Origin: Gordonia malaquae NBRC 108250
GTDB taxonomy: Bacteria; Actinomycetota; Actinomycetes; Mycobacteriales; Mycobacteriaceae
Direction of reading: 5' to 3'
Assembly: GCF_000344135.1 (NCBI RefSeq)
Contig: NZ_BAOP01000015.1
Span: 1-64,000 of the forward strand
Length of the DNA: 64,000 bases
The notes under the pieces were generated by a model. The model had not been told where the DNA came from and ran no database searches. It was given only the letters and a program-made list of their open reading frames with translations. Below are positions 1 through 8,010 of the stretch, piece by piece; the first letter of the stretch is position 1; each line of letters begins with the position of its first letter. The translations under genes were made by a program, and so were the position numbers.

Positions 1-1
1 C

Positions 2-382
2 CCATATCTTCGCCAGTGCAAAGAAGAGGACATAGACTCGACAACTCTAATATGCGTCAATATGCACGGGGCTGGCGAGCTGTCGGGACAGTCCGCCTGG
101 ATTCGGGCAGTTCAGCGGACGCGCCCAGTCACCGCTGCGGATTTCAACAATCAGAATGAGATCTATCGAGCACCGATGTTTACTGTGGCTCGAGTGCCGG
201 AACGGGATCGCGAAAGGCTAGGCGAGTTCGCATTCACCACTCGTAAGGACGACGAAACTGAAGTTTGGTCACTCGACTCAGATCGAGCATTCATCCAGAT
301 CGGGTATCCGCGGGGGTCAATCGACCAGGATGAACTGTGGGATACCGCGGGAAAGATCCTTGGAGCTGGTTCAGAGAACTGA
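2..382 (+). CDS. Hypothetical protein, 5' end beyond the window
   Basis: The reading frame is open from base 2 and closes at 380-382, so the gene probably begins to the left; an internal ATG at 62 would otherwise give 106 residues. The visible 126 residues include two cysteines before that Met and an acidic C-terminal half with alternating aromatic and charged residues. No family is recognised. The truncated start, cysteines and small size would fit the C-terminal part of an actinobacterial lipoprotein, but that is a guess. The lower GC and the degenerate transposase just downstream place it in an accessory patch. Confidence 0.45.
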   Translation, partial: PYLRQCKEEDIDSTTLICVNMHGAGELSGQSAWIRAVQRTRPVTAADFNNQNEIYRAPMFTVARVPERDRERLGEFAFTTRKDDETEVWSLDSDRAFIQIGYPRGSIDQDELWDTAGKILGAGSEN

Positions 383-705
383 GCGGCCAGCAATTGTCTC
401 GTCAACACCTTCCCGATAGGGACCGATGCTGAAATGATCGTAGAGCCCGGAATTTGGGACCTGCATCGATCGTTTCGAACCTGAGCATCTCCAGTTGGCG
501 CTGGCTGCTTCGGTGACGACAAGAGCCCCCGACTTCCGCGTGATACGGAAGCCGGGGGGTGTTGTCGTGCTGGGGTCAGGCCAACCAGAGACCGACACCA
601 ATCCACGATGTCGACGAGGCGAGTGACAGGAACACCGGCATCGTCGACCGGTCGACCAGGATGAGGCCCATCGGCTGGGAAGCAGCCGGCGTCCCAGGCG
701 ATGCA
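383..705. other. Non-coding stretch between hypothetical ORF and IS remnant
   Basis: No convincing gene lies here. Two long overlapping frames on the reverse strand (163-606 and 371-925) run antisense to the flanking genes and look like nothing known. The only structure seen is the hairpin at 526-558. Confidence 0.5.
526..558. terminator. Hairpin, possible terminator
   Basis: CCCCCGACTTCCG and CGGAAGCCGGGGG form 13-bp arms with one non-Watson-Crick position, which is a G-U wobble in the reverse-strand transcript and an A-C mismatch in the forward one. The loop is 7 nt. There is no clear U-tract, which is common for actinobacterial terminators. It could also be a relic of the decayed mobile element that follows. 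Confidence 0.4.
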
Positions 706-921
706 GAATCGGGCTCGAATGTCTCGGCGGAGCTGGAGGCTCTCCGGAGGGAGAATGCTGAATTGCGAAGAGCCAACGAGATTTTGAGGACGGCGTCAGC
801 GTTTTTCGCAGCGGCGGAGGTCGACCGCCGACTGCGGAGATCGTCGATCGGGTACACCTCGCCGACCGAGCACGAGAAGCATTACCGTCAGGACCTCGCC
901 TCGACACCCGAGGTGGCCTAA
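706..921 (+). pseudogene. IS3-family transposase remnant (OrfA tail fused to OrfB tail)
   Basis: A single frame holds the OrfA leucine-zipper tail of IS3-family elements ([21 protein letters not shown], about 743-810). It is joined in frame, near 831, to the extreme C-terminus of OrfB ([15 protein letters not shown], about 844-888). The whole DDE catalytic core expected between them, some 250 residues, is missing. The OrfA N-terminal HTH is also absent, because sequence before about 706 does not resemble a transposase. This is a dead internal-deletion product, not an active insertion sequence. It marks past insertion at the left edge of the window. Confidence 0.75.
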
Positions 922-941
922 TCAAGATCTTCGACCGGACC

Positions 942-957
942 AGGACTGTTCAGTCCT
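942..957. repeat. Short perfect palindrome after IS remnant
   Basis: AGGACTG-TT-CAGTCCT is a perfect 7-bp inverted repeat 21 bp past the transposase-remnant stop. It could be what remains of the element's terminal inverted repeat or a small hairpin. There is no matching sequence on the left side to confirm an IS end. Confidence 0.3.
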
Positions 958-1002
958 TGCTCAGGGTCAACGTGCCCTGCGCCAAACAAACGGAGTTTCC
1001 AA

Positions 1003-1458
1003 GTGAGAAAGATCTCATCTATATCCGCCGCACTGACCATCAGCGCCACTCTAATCAGCGGGTGTTCCGACACACAGCAAACACCTCCGGACACGCCGCC
1101 GCCATCAACACAGAACGTTCTCAAAGGTTCATCTCTGGAAGGCAAGTCCGTCGGTGAACTCGAACGCAACTTCTGGGGATTCGACCACGGCGTGAAAGTA
1201 ACATCGTTCTCCACGAACTCTGTGACAGACATCGTGCTCGAGAAATCCTCCGAGCTAGGCGAAGAAGCTGTCAGCAACTCCTTTATTGTGGCAGCGGTAT
1301 TCTTTTGCGAGCCAGTTCAGGCATATGTGTACGCAGTCGACGGAACAAAGACTAATGATAAGATCACGTCACCAAGCTTTGAAACTTGGAAGGCCAAGCA
1401 AATGAAGTCACCCATTTGCAATGGGCAGCCGCCAGCCACCAATGTTTCAATGAAGTAG
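1003..1458 (+). CDS. Small secreted lipoprotein of unknown function
   Basis: This 151-residue protein starts at a GTG preceded by GGAG at 992-995. The N-terminus is a lipoprotein signal: MRK, a hydrophobic stretch, then the lipobox LISGC with Cys21 as the lipidation site. A Thr/Pro-rich linker (TPPDTPPPS) follows, then a compact domain of about 110 residues with two further cysteines (about 107 and 139) that could form a disulfide after export. The segment GKSVGELERNF resembles the first strand of a PASTA-like domain, but the match is too weak to name it. The GC content is visibly lower than in the genes to the right, consistent with recent acquisition next to the IS3 remnant. Confidence 0.7.
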   Translation: MRKISSISAALTISATLISGCSDTQQTPPDTPPPSTQNVLKGSSLEGKSVGELERNFWGFDHGVKVTSFSTNSVTDIVLEKSSELGEEAVSNSFIVAAVFFCEPVQAYVYAVDGTKTNDKITSPSFETWKAKQMKSPICNGQPPATNVSMK

Positions 1459-1617
1459 TGCTCCAATCACCTGACGCCTTCCAGTTGAGCGGTCGCATGG
1501 TCTGCCGCCGCGGCGTGTTTGCGGAGTTCAAAGAACGCCCGCACGTAGGTCGAGAGTTCGACTATCCCCAGATCCGTGAGAAGGCCCACGATGCCTTGGC
1601 GGGCAGAGTCCGCCAGG

Positions 1618-2784
1618 TCATCGACCGCGCCGAACCAACCACGCCGCAATCGATTCCGCAGCCCCTTGTGAGGTCGGAACGGGCGTGTGCCCTGCCGGAT
1701 GGCCGACGAACGCGACCTGCGATCCACGTGAGCGGTAGGTGTCGACCAGCCCCGCGACAAGCGGGTACGGCGCTACTCCGTCGACGTAGCCTGCATCGAT
1801 CCGGACAGGCAGGCCAACCGGAAGCCGCAGCCCTGCCACGTCGTTGGCCTCGACTATGCGGACGAGTTCAGACTTCAGGCGTGCACCTCGCGGACCGAGC
1901 ATCGCCGACGGCGCCATGCCGCCGAACGAGTCGTCCGCCGTCAGTCCGCCGTAACACCGGTCGTCGATGTGGCGCATCAGCGTGAGCGCACGCCTACTCA
2001 GCCCACCGTCGCGCGCCAACTGCTCAAAAGCGGGGTCGGCAGCCGACGCCCCCGACACCAGCAGCGCAGCGAGCCCGGTCAGGTCGGCGATGAGACCGAG
2101 ACCGCCGCCGACCGGCGACTGGGCAACGGAGTCGACGATCGCCCCCATCTGAGTCGGCGGGGTCACCGCAGCAACCGCCTTGAGCCGCAGACTCCCCCAC
2201 CGCGACGCCGGTTGTGCCGCCGCGAACAGGGACGCCACCGCTCCCTCGGAATGGCCTGCGACAACAACCTCGTGCCCGATCCGCCGATCGAATGCGACAA
2301 CCGCCGCCGCAGCGTCGATCACCGATGTGGCCAACGACGACCCGATCAGATACGGATGCGGACCGGGGCTTCCGATGCCCTCGAAGTCGGGCCTGACCAC
2401 GGCGAAGCCTGCACGCAGCAGTCTTCCGACGATCTGGTCGCCCGACGTCATGTGCGGCAGCTCCGGATCACCCCGCCGCGCGACCGACGGTGCACATCTG
2501 TCGGCGCCACCGACAGTCATGTGACTCCACACCGCCAGCAGCCACCCCGCTGTCGGAGGCTTCGAGCGCGGCAGCAGGAGGGTGGCCGACATCGTGGTCG
2601 GACGCCCTCGCACCGATGTCGATCGGTATCGGATCACAGTGGTCGACGCAGCGGCAGGCAACGCGACGACGGGATCAGTCACGACCCGCTCAGTGAGCAC
2701 CACCGGCGATGCGTCCGAAGATCCGGCCCCGACAAGCGACACGACAAGGGCTGCCGCCACCACACCCGCCGCCGCGCGAATCAT
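1618..2784 (-). CDS. Secreted alpha/beta-hydrolase, secretory-lipase (LIP) family
   Basis: The 388-residue protein has a signal peptide (MIRAAAGVVAAALVVSLVGA) and the LIP-family layout of actinobacterial secreted triacylglycerol lipases. The nucleophile elbow GHSEG places the catalytic Ser at about 179. The oxyanion region VWSHMTVGG lies near residue 85, the Asp candidate is in RIDAGYVDG, and the His is in GHPAGHTPV near the end. The start codon overlaps the stop of the upstream M28-family gene by 4 bp (ATGA), so the two are translationally coupled and probably co-exported. Likely substrates are lipid or wax esters outside the cell; the exact specificity cannot be read from sequence. It probably shares control with its partner through the divergent TetR regulator. 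Confidence 0.82.
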   Translation of the reverse strand: MIRAAAGVVAAALVVSLVGAGSSDASPVVLTERVVTDPVVALPAAASTTVIRYRSTSVRGRPTTMSATLLLPRSKPPTAGWLLAVWSHMTVGGADRCAPSVARRGDPELPHMTSGDQIVGRLLRAGFAVVRPDFEGIGSPGPHPYLIGSSLATSVIDAAAAVVAFDRRIGHEVVVAGHSEGAVASLFAAAQPASRWGSLRLKAVAAVTPPTQMGAIVDSVAQSPVGGGLGLIADLTGLAALLVSGASAADPAFEQLARDGGLSRRALTLMRHIDDRCYGGLTADDSFGGMAPSAMLGPRGARLKSELVRIVEANDVAGLRLPVGLPVRIDAGYVDGVAPYPLVAGLVDTYRSRGSQVAFVGHPAGHTPVPTSQGAAESIAAWLVRRGR

Positions 2785-4304
2785 CGTGAACCCGGAATCA
2801 ATCCGATGGCGCGGCCGGGCTCACGATCCAGCTTGTCAAGGGTGTCGCGGAAGAAGCGCGCGACGGGCGCCATCTGCCCCACGTCGACCTTGTCGATGGT
2901 GTCGGCGTCGTCGTACATGTACAGCGGGCCGGAGATGAAACTGACCACTGGCACCCCGGCGACCAGCAGGAACGACGCGTCGGTCGGGATGCCCATCTGG
3001 ATGAGCTGGAACGGAGCGGCGTTCAGCATCGTCGTCGACCGCACGTTGTTCCGCGTCAACGACGACGCGAGATCAGCCTTCAGTGCGAGGTTGACGTTCT
3101 CGAACAGCCCCTTCGTCTCCGGCTGATCAGTGGTGACGAGCTGACCGTTCGATGCACGCTTGGCGCGGCGCCCCACGTGCTCGATCGTGGTGTTGGCGAC
3201 GATGTTCCACTTGGACTGCTTACGCACGATGTACTTGTCGACGAACGCCTGATGCGACTGGTACCCGGTGAAGTGGGTGTCGAACGTCGCGAACATCATG
3301 CTCTTGCGTCGCGGACGCTTGCCCGGAGTGCGCGCGAGGCGGCCGTAGTGTTCGGCGAGCGCGATCACCTCGGCGGTACCGGTGGCGTCCTCGACGGCGC
3401 CAGTGGTCACGGAGTCGTGGTGCGACTGCACTATCACCGTGTCGGTCGTCGCACCCGGCAGCATGCCGATGACAGTCCGGCCGGTGACTGCACTGCGGGT
3501 CACGGTCAGGTCGATCCGCGCACGGTTCCGGTTCTTGGCGAGCAGGCCCCGCATCCGCGCGCCCGCCGACCGCGTGACCCACATGCCCGGGATCCGCATG
3601 GCCAGCTGGCGGTAGTACTCGTTGTGGTAGCGGTTCGAGTTGAAGTAGTCACTGAGAACACCGACGAAACCGACGGCACCACCGTTCTGAGCAGCACGAA
3701 TCGTCGACTCGAGAGAAGTCAGGTACGGGTTCGCGCTCAACATGACGTCGGGGTCGAACGTGGTGCCGTCGGGATCGTTGATGTACTCGGCCAACGGAAG
3801 CAGTCCCGCGGTCGGCAGCATGAACGCGAGATCGAACATGACGATCTTGCCGCGCACATTGCGGCCGTCGATCTTGCCGCGACCGATGTCGACGACCGGC
3901 GCGGTCAGTCCGTTCGCTCCGGTCGACCGCACCCCAGGTCCGGCGTCGGCGGGAATGAAGGAGTGCGATACGGGGAAGGCGTCGACCGCAGTGGCGCCGA
4001 CACGCAGACCTGCGTTCGAGGGCTTCCAGTCGTACGACGTGACCTCCTCGAAATGCACGTCGGTCAGTCCTGCGTCGCGAAACCGCTGCGCGACGTAGTC
4101 GGACGCACGACGCCCCGCGGGCGACCCCGTTGTACGCGGCCCCATGTCCACGAGGTCGCGCACCGTCGACATCATCGATGTCGCGGTGAGCGGCGCTGTG
4201 GGCGACGCCGACGCCTCCGGTGCGAGGACTCCCCCTCCGACCACCGCGACAATGGTGACCATCGCGGCGAGAGTCTTGCCCCGCCCGACTACCTTTGAGA
4301 ACAC
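2781..4304 (-). CDS. Secreted M28-family peptidase-like protein with altered metal site
   Basis: This 507-residue protein starts at a GTG with GGGGAA upstream and has an N-terminal signal segment (about residues 8-33). A PA-like insert (about 110-250) precedes an M28 zinc-peptidase core. The first motif is present as HHDS at 295-298 and the second as VEDATG at 304-309. The usual Glu-Glu pair is replaced by FDTHFTG (341-347). The C-terminal motif, normally Y-H-T-x-x-D-T, reads YMYDDADT. Two of the five classical metal or catalytic positions therefore look substituted, so it may use another metal set or be a non-peptidase fold member. It is first in an operon with the secreted lipase, 32 bp from a palindrome facing the divergent tetR. 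Confidence 0.75.
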   Translation of the reverse strand: MFSKVVGRGKTLAAMVTIVAVVGGGVLAPEASASPTAPLTATSMMSTVRDLVDMGPRTTGSPAGRRASDYVAQRFRDAGLTDVHFEEVTSYDWKPSNAGLRVGATAVDAFPVSHSFIPADAGPGVRSTGANGLTAPVVDIGRGKIDGRNVRGKIVMFDLAFMLPTAGLLPLAEYINDPDGTTFDPDVMLSANPYLTSLESTIRAAQNGGAVGFVGVLSDYFNSNRYHNEYYRQLAMRIPGMWVTRSAGARMRGLLAKNRNRARIDLTVTRSAVTGRTVIGMLPGATTDTVIVQSHHDSVTTGAVEDATGTAEVIALAEHYGRLARTPGKRPRRKSMMFATFDTHFTGYQSHQAFVDKYIVRKQSKWNIVANTTIEHVGRRAKRASNGQLVTTDQPETKGLFENVNLALKADLASSLTRNNVRSTTMLNAAPFQLIQMGIPTDASFLLVAGVPVVSFISGPLYMYDDADTIDKVDVGQMAPVARFFRDTLDKLDREPGRAIGLIPGSR

Positions 4305-4336
4305 CGACGTTCCCCTTCCCTATGACGACCAACGAG

Positions 4337-4358
4337 TAAAGTACGCAGCGTTACTTTA
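4337..4358. promoter_or_regulatory. Palindromic operator candidate between M28 and tetR genes
   Basis: TAAAGTACGC-A-GCGTTACTTTA is a near-perfect inverted repeat with a single extra T on the right. It sits in the 71-bp divergent intergenic region, 17 bp before the tetR ATG and 32 bp before the M28 GTG. It is AT-rich in a GC-rich genome. Position and symmetry fit an autoregulatory TetR operator controlling both directions. Confidence 0.6.
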
Positions 4359-4375
4359 TACACGGAGCCTTTCAG

Positions 4376-5059
4376 ATGAGTGCCAGTCCACAAAATCCCG
4401 ACATCCCGCGGATCACCGAGGGGGCCTTCTTCACCACGCCCCAACGGCTGCCCCGCGGCCCCCACGGGCTGACACGAGACGAAGTGCAGACCATCCAACG
4501 CGAGCGGCTCATGATCGCGTACACGGAGTTGGTGGCGGCCCGGGGGTATCACGCAGTCGGGGTCCGCGACGTGGTCGCACGCAGCAGCATGTCGCGCACC
4601 GCCTTCTACGAGTGCTTCGACAATCTCGACGATTGCGCGGACGCCGCCTACCAGCGGTTCATCACCGTGCTCGTCAGCACGATGACCGAACGACTCCGCG
4701 CGACCGACGTGAGCCACGAGGTTCCGACGGTCATCCTGTCGTACCTCGAAGCGCTCCAGTTCGACCTCGTCGTCGCCCGCACCTTCCAACTCGAATTCGA
4801 CGCCGCGGGGCCGGCATCCCGTCGACGACGACGCGACGCACTCGGGTTCATCGCCACCGTTCTACGAGACGAGCATCGCCGCCTCGCCGAACTCGATCCG
4901 TCGCTCGACCCGGATCTTCCGACCAGCGTGTTCCTCGCGATGGTCTACGCGCTCCGCCAGCTCGCATCCGACGCCCTCGACGACCCCGACGTCACCGATC
5001 TCCGGCATCTCGAACCGCCGCTGTCCGCGTGGCTCACTCGCAGCCTGCGCCGAGGCTGA
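4376..5059 (+). CDS. TetR-family transcriptional regulator
   Basis: The 227-residue protein has an N-terminal extension of about 38 residues, then a TetR helix-turn-helix (IAYTELVAARGYHAVGVRDV ending in SRTAFYECF, about residues 46-82). A helical ligand domain follows. The ATG has GGAG at 4364-4367. The gene is divergent from the secreted M28-like/lipase operon, and a 22-bp imperfect palindrome lies between them, so local repression of those exported hydrolases and of itself is the simplest reading. The ligand is unknown. A run of five arginines near residue 143 lies on the predicted ligand domain and is unusual but probably surface-exposed. Confidence 0.85.
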   Translation: MSASPQNPDIPRITEGAFFTTPQRLPRGPHGLTRDEVQTIQRERLMIAYTELVAARGYHAVGVRDVVARSSMSRTAFYECFDNLDDCADAAYQRFITVLVSTMTERLRATDVSHEVPTVILSYLEALQFDLVVARTFQLEFDAAGPASRRRRRDALGFIATVLRDEHRRLAELDPSLDPDLPTSVFLAMVYALRQLASDALDDPDVTDLRHLEPPLSAWLTRSLRRG

Positions 5060-5094
5060 CCGCCGTCGACCCTGCGGCATGGTGAAATGGTCCA

Positions 5095-5625
5095 GTGAGC
5101 TTCGACCATGACAACATGACCGGTCCGCTGCTATCGGCGGACTTGGTCAACCTCATCGGCGAAGGGTGGTCGGCCCAGAGTGTCGGAGCGGTCTTCGCCC
5201 AACACACGATCCGACGGCCAGACTTCGACGACGGCGGGCTCGCCGAACTACGACGATGGGCCGTGCGCCTGCGTACCGTGTTCGAAGCGGTCGACGAGGA
5301 CGCCACCTGCGACGCGATCAATGCCTTGCTCGTCGACGGCGCCGGTCAGGTGTACCTGACCACCCACGGGCATTTCGGCCCCCACCTGCATTTCGCGCCC
5401 GACGACAGCGACGTGGTGAGCCGCGTGATGGCCGTGACCTCCGGCGGACTCGCCGTCTTCACCGTCGAGGCAGGCGGACGACGACTCGGCGCCTGCGCGC
5501 GCTCGGACTGCGATCGGGTCTTCGTGGACACCAGCCGAAACGGCAGGCGCACATACTGCAGTGCACGATGCGGCAACACCGACGCCGTCAGCCGCCACCG
5601 ATCCAGGGCACGCCTGAAGGTGTAA
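5095..5625 (+). CDS. CGNR zinc-finger (ABATE-domain) protein
   Basis: The 176-residue protein belongs to the ABATE plus CGNR zinc-finger family, predicted stress or transport-linked transcription regulators. The N-terminal part includes the typical TTHGHFGPHLHF segment. The C-terminal treble-clef-like finger reads CARSDCDRVFVDTSRNGRR then YCSARCGNTDAV; here the family CGNR signature appears as CGNT followed by RHRSR. The start is taken at GTG 5095, although a Met at residue 8 is possible; no strong ribosome-binding site is seen for either. It lies 35 bp after tetR on the same strand and may be co-transcribed. Its targets are unknown. Confidence 0.8.
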   Translation: MSFDHDNMTGPLLSADLVNLIGEGWSAQSVGAVFAQHTIRRPDFDDGGLAELRRWAVRLRTVFEAVDEDATCDAINALLVDGAGQVYLTTHGHFGPHLHFAPDDSDVVSRVMAVTSGGLAVFTVEAGGRRLGACARSDCDRVFVDTSRNGRRTYCSARCGNTDAVSRHRSRARLKV

Positions 5626-5665
5626 TGGTTGATCTGATCTGACTCATTGCATCATCGTGGTTGGC

Positions 5666-5803
5666 ATGACCACGGAAACCATCTGGACCACCGTCTCCAG
5701 CCACACCACCAGCACAGGTCGGATCGCCTATCAACGGAACGAGTCGGGGCAGTACCGCGTCGTAGAACGTCGCTTCGACAGCCTCGCTCCCGATGGTCAG
5801 TGA
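5666..5803 (+). CDS. Possible 45-residue hypothetical protein
   Basis: ATG at 5666 opens a frame of 45 residues (MTTETIWTTV... to ...SLAPDGQ) that ends at TGA 5801-5803. It overlaps the stop of the convergent membrane-protein gene by 7 bp. The polar composition with Arg-rich end is compatible with a small basic protein. No Shine-Dalgarno is evident, so support is modest. Confidence 0.35.
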   Translation: MTTETIWTTVSSHTTSTGRIAYQRNESGQYRVVERRFDSLAPDGQ

Positions 5804-6486
5804 CCGACCGCAGGCGCCTTCACCGTCGTCGGATGCTCGACGATCCATCTCCGGCCCGCGTCAACAGCGTGTCGAAGAGCAATCCGCTCGCCGATGTATG
5901 TGATCGGACCGCCGATCAGCGGCACCATCGACGCCCAACGAGCCACAGCGGGAGGTCCCGGTCGCGCGCCCAACGCCGATGACAGATCGTAGAGGGTCCG
6001 GCCGATACCGACCGTCACCTCGACCACGCTGTCGGCATCCGGGGCGACGATCGGATCGCCCCCGTCGTCGAGCCCGGCGACCACCGGCGAGAGGTCGCGC
6101 TTGAAGAGGATCTCACCGAGCATCACCACGCCCGCCTCACGCGTGTCGACGCCGTACTCGCGCGACACCGCCCTCAGCACCAACGCTTGGCCTGCGACGC
6201 CGAGATACGCGCCGATCGGCAGCCAGCGAGCCCAGACACCGAACATCCCGGGAAACGCCACCGCCGTCGTGGTCACCGCACCGACTCGAGTGACCCACCA
6301 GTCAGCGCGCTCGTTCATCGAGAGCTCGTTCCAGCCCCTGGTGCCGGGCCAATCGACGGCTGAGAGCACGCAGGATCGCCGCTTCAAGTCGAAGACGTCA
6401 GCGGTCGCCAGGACGTCGAGGATCTGATCGATCGACGCAACCGTCCGGTCGAGAACAGCAACCAGTCGGGCGTCAGTCAACGCCAT
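5797..6486 (-). CDS. Conserved hypothetical membrane-associated protein
   Basis: The family is not recognised. The 229 residues contain at least one convincing hydrophobic stretch (VGAVTTTAVAFPGMFGVWARW, about 68-88), a second around 93-107 (IGAYLGVAGQALVLR), and a weak one near 195 (MVPLIGGPITYIGER). The glycine- and alanine-rich helices resemble small actinobacterial inner-membrane proteins. The start codon shares one base with the stop of the upstream 59-residue gene (TGATG), which puts it at the end of the glpR transcription unit. That position suggests an envelope or division-related role, but nothing in the sequence shows it directly. Confidence 0.65.
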   Translation of the reverse strand: MALTDARLVAVLDRTVASIDQILDVLATADVFDLKRRSCVLSAVDWPGTRGWNELSMNERADWWVTRVGAVTTTAVAFPGMFGVWARWLPIGAYLGVAGQALVLRAVSREYGVDTREAGVVMLGEILFKRDLSPVVAGLDDGGDPIVAPDADSVVEVTVGIGRTLYDLSSALGARPGPPAVARWASMVPLIGGPITYIGERIALRHAVDAGRRWIVEHPTTVKAPAVGH

Positions 6487-6665
6487 CAGTCGTCGTCCGA
6501 GTCCTGAGCGTCGGCGGCCGCGTTACGCGCCGCTGCGATCTCGAGCGCGCGACGCGCCGACGCCTCATCGGGGTACGGCCCCATGCGGTCGAAGACGTCT
6601 CCGACCTTGCCCTGGGTGACCGCGCCAGTCGAGATCTGGTAGTACCACTGCGTGTCCTCAGCCAT
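6486..6665 (-). CDS. Small conserved actinobacterial protein, SPOR-like
   Basis: This 59-residue acidic protein begins MAEDTQWYY and contains the conserved pattern QGKVGDVFDRMGPYPDEASA followed by an RALEIAAARN helix. It matches a short protein family found beside cell-envelope genes in mycolata, often labelled SPOR-domain-like. The ATG at 6665 is preferred to the upstream Met at 6683 because the family begins at MAEDTQ. It is sandwiched between glpR and the hypothetical membrane protein on the same strand with a 1-bp stop/start overlap, so it is likely translated from the same message. Its biochemical role is unknown. Confidence 0.75.
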   Translation of the reverse strand: MAEDTQWYYQISTGAVTQGKVGDVFDRMGPYPDEASARRALEIAAARNAAADAQDSDDD

Positions 6666-6724
6666 GTGTCCAGCGTAGAGCACCGAGCCCGTGTGCGCGC
6701 TTGTCGCGCGCCCGTCGGCCAGGG

Positions 6725-7912
6725 TCAGACGGCAGTGCGGTGAGCGACGTCGTCGTAGTCGGTGCCGTAGTCCTCGCGGTAGGCGAAGTCGTACGTCGGG
6801 AGGTGCTCGAACGCCGGATCCCCGTCGTCGATCTCGAGGACGATCGCCCCGCCGGGACGACGCAAGCGGGCAGGCGGCGCGACGTAACCCGGTTCGGCGT
6901 GGACACGCTCCACACGCTCGTCCTCGGCTCGCCGACGACGCTGCCGCGCCATGCGCTGCGCATGACGGATCTGGTCGGCCCGAACAGCGCGACGGAGGAA
7001 CACGAGATACATGGCGAAGACTGCGACCATCACACCCGCCGCGACGTAGCCGAGCGGCTGGATGAAGAACGCCGACACGATGGCAGCGGTCGTCAGCACG
7101 GTCAACGTCGCCAGCACTCGGCGCCGCTCGCGGTACGAGGCCTCGTCATAGTCCTGCGCTCGTCCCGGTCCGTAGCCGCCGGTGCCCCGCATCGCGCGCG
7201 GCGTGGGAGCGACATGGTCGTTGTCGTCGGCCTCCGCCTCCGCCGATTCGACGTCCTCCTCGTCGTCGAGGATGTCGAACGCGGCATCGGAGTCGTCGAG
7301 ATCATCGTCCTCGTCGTGCGGTGTCACCACGTCGGCACGTGCAGCCTGGGCCCGGTCGATGTCGACCACGTCGACGCCCACCGGCTCGAACACGTCGGTC
7401 ACCTCGAGCGGACTCTCGGCTTCGGCGCGCAGGGTGACGGGCTTCTCGTCGGCGGCTTCGTCGAGATCGGTCTCGTCGACCGCCGCGTCATCGGTCCCCG
7501 TCTCGTCGATCTCGGCATCGAGTACGTCGGAATCGACGTCGGCTGCCGCGTCGGTCGCGTCGTCAACGGTCTCGTCATCAACGATCTCGGCGTCCAGAAC
7601 TTCGGCGTCGGCGTCGGTCACGAGGTCGTCAGGGGTCTCGTCGACGGCGTCGTCAGTCGACTCGGACGCGGCTTCGGCGGCCGCTTTCCGTTCGGCCAGG
7701 CGCTTCGCTGCGCCCTCGGCGCGAGTCGATCGCGCCTGCGTGGCGCGACGACGCGCGGCGGCCCCACGACTGCCGCCACGGTGCACCACACGGGTCTGCG
7801 CGGCCGTAGCAGTCGATTTGCGAGCCTCCGGCCTGCCACGCAGCACCATCGGCACCAGCACGAACAGCCAGACCACGATCAGGAACACCCACAGCACGGA
7901 GGAGTTAGGCAT
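6725..7912 (-). CDS. glpR: GlpR/SepX-type membrane receptor for the gephyrin-like division protein Glp
   Basis: The 395-residue protein starts at the ATG at 7912, which has an AAGGAGGT ribosome-binding site 8 nt upstream. An N-terminal membrane helix (SSVLWVFLIVVWLFVLVPMVL) is followed by a basic stretch, then a long, very acidic, disordered middle (about residues 75-230, rich in D, E and V). Two adjacent membrane helices lie near 270-315. A cytoplasmic tail ends in TDYDDVAHRTAV. This architecture and the galU-glp-rimJ neighbourhood match Rv0996/GlpR of corynebacteria and SepX of Streptomyces. In those organisms the receptor binds the MoeA-like protein Glp and links septation with FtsZ and polar growth. 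The acidic linker is the expected divergent region. Confidence 0.85.
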   Translation of the reverse strand: MPNSSVLWVFLIVVWLFVLVPMVLRGRPEARKSTATAAQTRVVHRGGSRGAAARRRATQARSTRAEGAAKRLAERKAAAEAASESTDDAVDETPDDLVTDADAEVLDAEIVDDETVDDATDAAADVDSDVLDAEIDETGTDDAAVDETDLDEAADEKPVTLRAEAESPLEVTDVFEPVGVDVVDIDRAQAARADVVTPHDEDDDLDDSDAAFDILDDEEDVESAEAEADDNDHVAPTPRAMRGTGGYGPGRAQDYDEASYRERRRVLATLTVLTTAAIVSAFFIQPLGYVAAGVMVAVFAMYLVFLRRAVRADQIRHAQRMARQRRRRAEDERVERVHAEPGYVAPPARLRRPGGAIVLEIDDGDPAFEHLPTYDFAYREDYGTDYDDVAHRTAV

Positions 7913-8010
7913 GTCGGGCGACCTCCTTCTTCGAGTCGAGTGACGAGTCTCCACTGGACACCCTAGGGACGCTTGGGCTTTCAGTCCCGGCGGCGCGCCG
8001 CAACACCAGC

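Noticed and set aside
371..925. 184-residue reverse-strand frame opposite the IS3 remnant
   Set aside because: It is Arg/Ser/Pro-rich with no family likeness and runs antisense to recognisable transposase sequence.
1467..1760. 97-residue reverse-strand frame ending after the lipase gene
   Set aside because: Its first half overlaps the lipase C-terminus in another frame; the remaining 50 residues resemble nothing known and have no start or ribosome-binding site of their own.
4376..5059. TetR gene as the missing BetI
   Set aside because: It is more than 20 kb from betT, is divergent from secreted hydrolases, and lacks any betaine-gene linkage.
7182..7943. Ser/Ala-rich 253-residue forward frame opposite glpR
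   Set aside because: Codon-mirror of the acidic GlpR linker; low-complexity composition, no homology.
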